A stretch of 37,037 nt of DNA, from the NCBI GenBank assembly GCA_913778455.1, contig CAJYVK010000332.1, positions 1 through 37,037 of the forward strand, in the 5' to 3' direction. The notes below the pieces were generated by a model that saw only the letters and a list, made by a program, of their open reading frames with translations, did no database searches and had not been told where the DNA came from. Made by a program: the position numbers and the translations under genes. Positions 32,064 through 37,037 of the stretch are shown here, piece after piece (position 1 is the stretch's first letter; the number at the start of each line of letters is the position of its first letter). This stretch comes from an uncultured Hymenobacter sp. (lineage in GTDB: Bacteria; Bacteroidota; Bacteroidia; Cytophagales; Hymenobacteraceae).

Positions 32064-32909
32064 ATGATTCTGATCGCCGACGGCGGCTCGACCAAGACCA
32101 CCTGGTGCCTGGTTGATGCCCATGCAACCCGCTCCTTTTTCCACACGGAGGGCTACAATCCGGAGTTCATCAGCACGGCGGGCATCATTGCCTCGCTACG
32201 GGAGCACCTGCCCGCAAATTTGGCAACCGACGCCGTGGCGGAAGTGTATTATTACGGGGCCAGCGTAGTGTCGCCGGCGCAGGTAGCCACCGTGGCCGAG
32301 GCCATGCAAGCGGTGTTTAGGCAGGCCCGCGTGGTGGTGGGCCACGACTTACTGGCGGCGGCGCGGGCGCTGCTGGGCCGGCAGCCGGGGTTCGCGGCTA
32401 TCTTGGGCACGGGCACCAATTCGTGCCTCTACGACGGCGAGCGCGTGGCGCACAACGTGGACTCGCTGGGGTACTTTCTGGGCGACGAGGGCAGCGGAGC
32501 CTTTATCGGCAAGGCGCTGCTGCGCGACTACCTGCGCGGCGACATGCCGGCCGATTTGCGGGCGGCTTTTCACGCCGCCCACGACCTGGAGCGGGACGCC
32601 ATCCTGGACCACTTGTATAACAAGCCTTTTCCCAACCGCTTCATTGCCAGCTTCGCCCGGTTTGCCTACGACCACGCGGCAACCGACTACTGCCGGGCGC
32701 TGGTGGCCGAGGCATTTGATTTGTTTTTCCGCAACATCATCAAAAAGTACCCCGACTACCAAGCCCACCCCTTCAACTGCGTGGGGTCGGTGGGGTATCA
32801 TTTCCGCGATGCGCTGGCCCGGGCCGCCACCGCGCACGGCATGGCCGTCGGCAAAATCATCCGCTCGCCCATCGACGACCTGGTTTCCTATCACCTGGCC
32901 GAGCGCTAG
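32064..32909 (+). CDS. BadF/NAG-kinase-type sugar kinase
   Basis: A 281-residue ASKHA-fold kinase of the BadF/BadG/BcrA-D and N-acetylglucosamine kinase group. I start at the ATG at 32064, so that the phosphate-1 loop (MILIADGGSTKTTWCLVD) is at the N-terminus; the upstream extension is unlikely. Other motifs: ILGTGTNSCLYDGERVAHNV (phosphate 2), SLGYFLGDEGSGAFIGKALL, and a late VGSVGYHF adenosine-type motif. Relatives in Bacteroidota are usually named N-acetylglucosamine kinase. Here it is divergent from mannose-6-P isomerase and followed by mannan enzymes, and no ROK-type mannokinase is present. I infer it may phosphorylate mannose for this pathway; substrate not proven. Confidence 0.85.
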   Translation: MILIADGGSTKTTWCLVDAHATRSFFHTEGYNPEFISTAGIIASLREHLPANLATDAVAEVYYYGASVVSPAQVATVAEAMQAVFRQARVVVGHDLLAAARALLGRQPGFAAILGTGTNSCLYDGERVAHNVDSLGYFLGDEGSGAFIGKALLRDYLRGDMPADLRAAFHAAHDLERDAILDHLYNKPFPNRFIASFARFAYDHAATDYCRALVAEAFDLFFRNIIKKYPDYQAHPFNCVGSVGYHFRDALARAATAHGMAVGKIIRSPIDDLVSYHLAER

Positions 32910-32966
32910 CCGGCCCGCCCTTTCCAACCGCGCTCCTTTTCCACTTTTTACCGCCCTCCCCTGCTG

Positions 32967-34418
32967 ATGCACTTTTTTACCATTTGCCGCGGGAGGCCGC
33001 GGCTGGCCCTACTGGCGGGCCTGCTGCTCACGGCCTCGGCCGCCCGGGGCCAGAACAAGTACCAGGTGGCCGGCGAGGCTATCCTGGACAAGCTCAATAC
33101 CAAGTTCTACAACGCCGGCAAGCAGCTCTACGTGGAGCAGGTCGATGGCAATGAGAATGTTATCGTAGAGCGCGGCGGGGCGAGCTACGTATGGCCGGCT
33201 TCGCACATGCTGCGAGCCCTGCGCTACGGGGCGCTCGTCAACCCCGCCAAGTACGCGGCCCGGCTCAAATCTTACGCCTACGCCCTCGACCAATATCGGC
33301 AAAACGGTAAGTACGCCTCCGACATCGTGCCCGGGGCCGACCCACTCTACGACGATAACGCCATCGTGGGGCTGGCCCTGCTCGACGCCTACCAGCAGGT
33401 GCTACCCACCGAAACCGGCCTCTACGAGCGCTCACTCATCGGCCTCACCTACTGCCTCCAGGCCCGCGATGCCAACTGGGGCGTGCCGCAAAAGGAAGCG
33501 GAACTGGGCTGTGGCAAATTCTACTCGCAGGCCACCATCCTACCGGCCTTGCAGTGCGCCCTGCTGGCCAAGGACAGCCCCGACCCGACTTACCTAGCCA
33601 CCGCCAAGCGCTACTACGAGCTCATCAACGACCCCGCCCGGCGGCTGCGCGACGCGGGCACCAACCTCCTCAATCAGTATTCCTTTTTCAACAATGGCAG
33701 TTGGAGCCTGACCGGGCACGGCGAAAACGGGGCCGGCTACCGGGCCTACCAAACCACGCCCAACGTCCAGCTGGCGCTGCGGCTCTACCAGCGCACCGGC
33801 GACGGCCGCTACCTCGACGACGCTACCCTGCTGGCCAACGCCTGCCTGCGGCAGTGGTACTCGCCGGGCCGGGGCGTGCGCGAGATTTCCTTCTGGGGCG
33901 GCAGCGATATGGTTGAGATGCTGGTTGATTTCTACGAGGTTGATCATAACGCGCAGTGGCTCAGCGCCGCCCGCGACATTGTGGACTATCTCATCGACTA
34001 CGGCCGCGACCAATTGGGCTACTACCCCGGCTCGTACAGCGACGCCGACGGCACCTGGAACCTCGACCGTCGCTACCTCTTCCCGGCCTCGGTGCAGATG
34101 ATGGGGCAGGCCTGCGCGGCAGCGGCCATTCTGCGGGTGGCGGCAGTCACGCCGGCCACCCCGCTCGCCGCCGCTGACGCGTCGGCCTCCCGGGTGGCCG
34201 ACGTATTTCCTAATCCGGTCCGGCACCGCCTGACGCTGCCCGCCAATTTCCAGCGGGCCACGGGCCGCGGCGCGGTAGTGAACGCCCTGGGACAAACGGT
34301 ACTGACTATCAGCCTACCAGCCGATACGCTCGACGTGTCGGCGCTGGCCCCCGGCGTGTACACCGTATCCTGGCAAGAAGGTGGGCAGCGCCTCACCAAG
34401 CGCTTTATCAAGCAGTAA
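32967..34418 (+). CDS. GH76 endo-alpha-1,6-mannanase with T9SS sorting domain
   Basis: A 483-residue exported family 76 enzyme. Signal peptide to about residue 29 (LALLAGLLLTASAARGQ). The catalytic domain (about 30-395) has the Asp pair Asp129-Asp130 in DPLYDDNAIVGLALLDAYQQ, with FYSQATILPALQCALLAK and ENGAGYRAYQTTPNVQLALR as further toroid helices. The last 70 residues are a type A T9SS sorting domain (VADVFPNPVRHRLTLPANFQ, ALAPGVYTVSWQEGG, KRFIKQ). It should be released or displayed outside, cutting polymeric mannan before capture, while the other GH76 is a lipoprotein. It starts 57 bases after the kinase stop and is probably cotranscribed with it. Confidence 0.88.
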   Translation: MHFFTICRGRPRLALLAGLLLTASAARGQNKYQVAGEAILDKLNTKFYNAGKQLYVEQVDGNENVIVERGGASYVWPASHMLRALRYGALVNPAKYAARLKSYAYALDQYRQNGKYASDIVPGADPLYDDNAIVGLALLDAYQQVLPTETGLYERSLIGLTYCLQARDANWGVPQKEAELGCGKFYSQATILPALQCALLAKDSPDPTYLATAKRYYELINDPARRLRDAGTNLLNQYSFFNNGSWSLTGHGENGAGYRAYQTTPNVQLALRLYQRTGDGRYLDDATLLANACLRQWYSPGRGVREISFWGGSDMVEMLVDFYEVDHNAQWLSAARDIVDYLIDYGRDQLGYYPGSYSDADGTWNLDRRYLFPASVQMMGQACAAAAILRVAAVTPATPLAAADASASRVADVFPNPVRHRLTLPANFQRATGRGAVVNALGQTVLTISLPADTLDVSALAPGVYTVSWQEGGQRLTKRFIKQ

Positions 34419-34423
34419 GTAGC

Positions 34424-34548
34424 GCGGACTCTGAGAGTCCGCGTGGCAATCGGCGCGGCTACGATACCGTGCGGAAGTCGTTGGTGGGGCTACTGTTTAC
34501 GTCCGCATTGTAGTCGGTGTGGATGTAATGCGGACTCCCAGAGTCCGC
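34424..34548. repeat. Paired palindromes (GCGGACTC family)
   Basis: GCGGACTCTGAGAGTCCGC at 34424-34442 and GCGGACTCCCAGAGTCCGC at 34530-34548 are each hairpins (GCGGACTCT or GCGGACTC stems) and also near copies of each other, 87 bases apart. They fill most of the gap between the GH76 stop and the second GH92 start. The first may serve as the terminator of the kinase-GH76 transcript. Confidence 0.8.
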
Positions 34549-34575
34549 ACTGCTTCCGAACAGAATCATTTTTGC

Positions 34576-34587
34576 TAAAACGTTTTA
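34576..34587. promoter_or_regulatory. Candidate operator before the second GH92
   Basis: TAAAACGTTTTA is a perfect 12-base palindrome with a central CG, ending 9 bases before the GH92 ATG. Its shape is like LacI-family operators. It shares CTAAAACG with the dyad in the kinase/manA promoter at 31935-31942. No LacI-type gene lies in the window; the DeoR-type protein is the only local candidate. Confidence 0.45.
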
Positions 34588-34596
34588 CTAAATAGT

Positions 34597-36795
34597 ATGC
34601 AGTCTATCAACCCGTCTGCCCGTTCCCTACTCGTACTGCTGGCGCTGAGTGCCTCCTGCACCCACATGGTACCCTCGACGAAACCGGGCCAGGCCGGCAA
34701 AACCGACGGCCCGGGCCAGCAAGTAAATCCGCTCATTGGCACGGCGGCTTTCACCGACCCCAAGCTGGTGGGCTACGTGGCCCCGCCCGGCTGGCACGGC
34801 GTGTGGGCCGGGCTGGCCTTCCCGGGTAGTTCTTTACCCAACGCGATGGTGCAGCTCAGCCCCGTCACCGAGTTTAATACCGGCTCGGGCTATCAGTACG
34901 AAGACTCGGTCATTCAAGCCTTTACCCACACTAATAAGGGCCACTGGAACCTGTGCCACCTGCCCGTGCTGCCCGTAACGGGCGCGCCCCCGGCCGACGG
35001 CAGCTACGCCTCGCGCTTCTCGCACGCTACCGAAACGGCGGCCCCCGGCTACTACGGCGTGACCCTCCGCGATTACAACGTGCGCGTGCGGCTGACCTCG
35101 ACCCTGCGCTGCGGGCTGCACCAGTACTACTACCCCCAGGCGCAGGACCGCCGCCTCGTGTTCAAGCTGGGCCGCTCAAACGAGCACGTCAACGACTGGA
35201 CTATTGAGAAGGTAGGGAACCACGCCGTACAGGGCTTTCAAAAAACCGGTGACCAGACTGCTTATTTCTACGCCGAGCTTAGCGCCGACGTTCAAGACAT
35301 TACTATCCAACACAAAGGCACCAAGGAGGGCCTGGCCGTGCTACGCCTGGCCAACGGCAACCGCCAGCCCGTGGAGCTGCGCCTCGGCCTTTCCTTCGTG
35401 AGCACTGAGAACGCCCGCCAGAACCTGGCCCAGGAGCTGGGCCACCGTTCCTTCGAAGACGTGCGCCAGGCCGCCGCCACCACCTGGAACCAACTGCTGA
35501 ACCGCGTGACCGTGAAGGGCGGTACCGCCCAGCAGCAAACTATGTTTTACACCTGCCTCTACCGCTCGTTTCTGTGGCCCGCCCTGCGCAGCGACGCCAA
35601 CGGCGAGTACCGCGACGTGAAGGGCCAGGTGTGCAAGGCTGATTTTCAGTACTACACCCTCCCCTCGCTCTGGGACACCTACCGCAACAAAGACGTGCTC
35701 ATGAGCATGCTCGCGCCCGACGTGACGGCCGACATCATCAAGTCGATGCAGGATATGGGGCACAAAACGGGCTTCATTCCAACCTTTTTTCACGGCGACC
35801 ACGCGGCCTCGTTCGTGGCTGGGGCCTACCAGCGCGGCGTCACCAACTTCGACGTGCCGGACGTGTACCGCCTGCTACTGCGCAACGCCAACGTGGAGGG
35901 CGGTACCCGGCCCCACATCAAGGAATACATCCAGAAGGGCTACATCGCCACTACCGAGGTGGCCGCCCCGCACGTGGAAACCCCCGGCACCGCCGGCGTC
36001 TCCAAAACCCTGGAATACGCCTTCGACGACTACGCCGTGGCCCAGCTGGCCCGGGCGCTGCACGATACGGCCCAGTACCGCGTACTCATGGCCCGCGCTA
36101 AGAATTACCGCAACGTCTTCGACCCCGGCACCAAGTTCATGCGCGGCCGGCAGGCCAACGGCCAGTGGGTGCAAAACTTCAACCCGCAGTATCCCTATTA
36201 CGAATATATGTACCGCGAGGCCAACGCCTGGCAGGTCTCGTTCTTCGCGCCCCACGACATGCCGGGGCTGGTCGATTTGTACGGCGGCCCGCGCCCCTTC
36301 GAGGCCAAGCTCGATTCGCTGTTCACTGTACCCTGGAACCCGAACTACATTGCCCGCAACGTGTCGGGCTTTATCGGCCAGTACTGCCACGGCAATCAGC
36401 CCGACCACGAAACGCCGTTTTCCTACTACTTCGTGGGCAAGCCCGAGAAGTCGCAGCAGCGCCTCGACGAAATCATGGCCAAATTCTACAACACCGGCGA
36501 AAAGGGCCTCGCCTTCTCGGGCATGGACGACGCGGGCGAGATGTCGGCCTGGTACGTCTTCAGCGCCACCGGCCTCTACCCCCTCTCGGCCGCCGACGCC
36601 CGCTACGTAGTCACGCTCCCCCTCTTCGACGAAGTCCGCTGGACCATGCCCAACGGCAAGGTGCTGACGGTGAGCAAATCCGGCCCCAGCCGCCAGCTGA
36701 GCACCATCCGCGTCAATGGCAAGACAAGTCCTGGCTATTTTGTGCCGCACCAATTATTCACCACTGGCGGGCAGTTGGAAGTAGTGGCGAAATGA
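34597..36795 (+). CDS. GH92 family exo-mannosidase-type enzyme (second copy)
   Basis: A 732-residue exported family 92 enzyme, distinct in sequence from the copy at 15542. The N-terminus (SLLVLLALSASC, Cys21) looks like a lipoprotein signal with a slightly unusual lipobox. Features: QQVNPLIGTAAF, WAGLAFPGSSLPNAMVQLSP, YTLPSLWDTYRNKDVLMSML, GFIPTFFHGDHAASFVAGAY, CHGNQPDHETPFSYYFVGKP and FSGMDDAGEMSAWYVFSATG then LYP. Gln601 in GNQP stands at the position of the catalytic-acid Glu of known GH92 alpha-mannosidases; the DD base region is kept. A candidate operator lies just before the start and hairpins follow the stop. Probable role is removing terminal mannose, or mannose linked through phosphate, from mannan fragments. 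Confidence 0.9.
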   Translation: MQSINPSARSLLVLLALSASCTHMVPSTKPGQAGKTDGPGQQVNPLIGTAAFTDPKLVGYVAPPGWHGVWAGLAFPGSSLPNAMVQLSPVTEFNTGSGYQYEDSVIQAFTHTNKGHWNLCHLPVLPVTGAPPADGSYASRFSHATETAAPGYYGVTLRDYNVRVRLTSTLRCGLHQYYYPQAQDRRLVFKLGRSNEHVNDWTIEKVGNHAVQGFQKTGDQTAYFYAELSADVQDITIQHKGTKEGLAVLRLANGNRQPVELRLGLSFVSTENARQNLAQELGHRSFEDVRQAAATTWNQLLNRVTVKGGTAQQQTMFYTCLYRSFLWPALRSDANGEYRDVKGQVCKADFQYYTLPSLWDTYRNKDVLMSMLAPDVTADIIKSMQDMGHKTGFIPTFFHGDHAASFVAGAYQRGVTNFDVPDVYRLLLRNANVEGGTRPHIKEYIQKGYIATTEVAAPHVETPGTAGVSKTLEYAFDDYAVAQLARALHDTAQYRVLMARAKNYRNVFDPGTKFMRGRQANGQWVQNFNPQYPYYEYMYREANAWQVSFFAPHDMPGLVDLYGGPRPFEAKLDSLFTVPWNPNYIARNVSGFIGQYCHGNQPDHETPFSYYFVGKPEKSQQRLDEIMAKFYNTGEKGLAFSGMDDAGEMSAWYVFSATGLYPLSAADARYVVTLPLFDEVRWTMPNGKVLTVSKSGPSRQLSTIRVNGKTSPGYFVPHQLFTTGGQLEVVAK

Positions 36796-37037
36796 GTGTA
36801 GGGTAAGCTTTAGCTTGCCCGGCGTCTGGGTGGGCGCTGCCCACGCAAACGCACTGGCCCGCACTGGCGCGAGTTTAGGCGCAGCCGTAACTCGTGCCCG
36901 GCTATGACGTGGAGGCTGCGCCTCCACTGCCGCGCCAGCGGCAATTCTACGCTTGTTCGTCACTCATTTATAAAATTTCAGAATACCCGGACGCGAGTTT
37001 GCCGCTGAGCGGCAGTGGAGGCTGCGCCTCCACTGCC
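36796..37037. repeat. Cluster of palindromic repeats, no gene
   Basis: After the GH92 stop come at least five hairpins: GGGTAAGCT/AGCTTGCCC at 36801-36820 (a possible terminator), GTGGGC/GCCCAC at 36830-36844, GGCGCGAGTT/AACTCGTGCC at 36866-36898, GTGGAGGC/GCCTCCAC at 36909-36927, and a longer copy of the last, GGCAGTGGAGGC/GCCTCCACTGCC, at 37011-37037 running to the window edge. Short open frames here look like chance. Confidence 0.8.

Overview
The window looks like chromosomal DNA of a high-GC member of the Bacteroidota, most likely Hymenobacter or a close relative. The clues are paired SusC/SusD proteins, an outer-membrane receptor with an STN domain beside a FecI/FecR-type regulator pair, two proteins with type IX secretion (T9SS) C-terminal sorting domains, a PID-CTERM-like small protein, GC-rich codon use, and many intergenic palindromic repeats. 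The genus is inferred from these traits; no rRNA or marker gene is present.

Left part (1-3426): a maltose/galactoside-type O-acetyltransferase, a convergent exported protein with a DUF3298/RsiV-like C-terminus whose stop codon overlaps that of the acetyltransferase, the decayed remnant of a large DEAH helicase, and a signal peptidase I that appears to start at TTG.

Middle part (3768-15365), all on the + strand: a TPR protein, a HupE/UreJ-type membrane protein, a small exported protein with HxHxC and CxxxC motifs, a TonB-dependent receptor with a His-rich plug, two tandem DUF4331 proteins (the second fused to a long surface tail and a T9SS sorting domain), and a PID-CTERM-like small protein. 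Strong terminators separate the receptor from the DUF4331 pair and the pair from the small protein. I read this as a candidate envelope system, possibly for metal uptake or sensing, whose function I cannot name. It is the best candidate here for something undescribed.

Right part (15542-36795): an alpha-mannan utilisation locus. On the - strand, in transcription order, are ManA-like mannose-6-phosphate isomerase, a DeoR-type regulator, a sugar-porter MFS transporter, an ECF sigma factor, a FecR anti-sigma factor, an STN-SusC, SusD, a SusE-like lipoprotein, a GH76 lipoprotein and a GH92 exo-mannosidase-family enzyme. Divergent on the + strand are a BadF/NAG-kinase-type sugar kinase, a T9SS-exported GH76 and a second GH92. 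Together these give a full route: endo-alpha-1,6-mannanase cleavage outside the cell, SusCDE import, trimming by GH92, inner-membrane import of mannose, phosphorylation, and isomerisation to fructose-6-phosphate. Both GH92 proteins carry Gln where characterised GH92 alpha-mannosidases have their catalytic-acid Glu.

Several families of palindromic repeats fill the intergenic spaces. One family occurs four times (123-225, 18033-18111, 29023-29101, 31786-31864), with arm substitutions mirrored between the two sides of the stem. Another palindrome overlaps the start of the HupE gene. The last 240 bases are a run of hairpins with no gene. I saw no tRNA, rRNA, CRISPR array or intact transposase.
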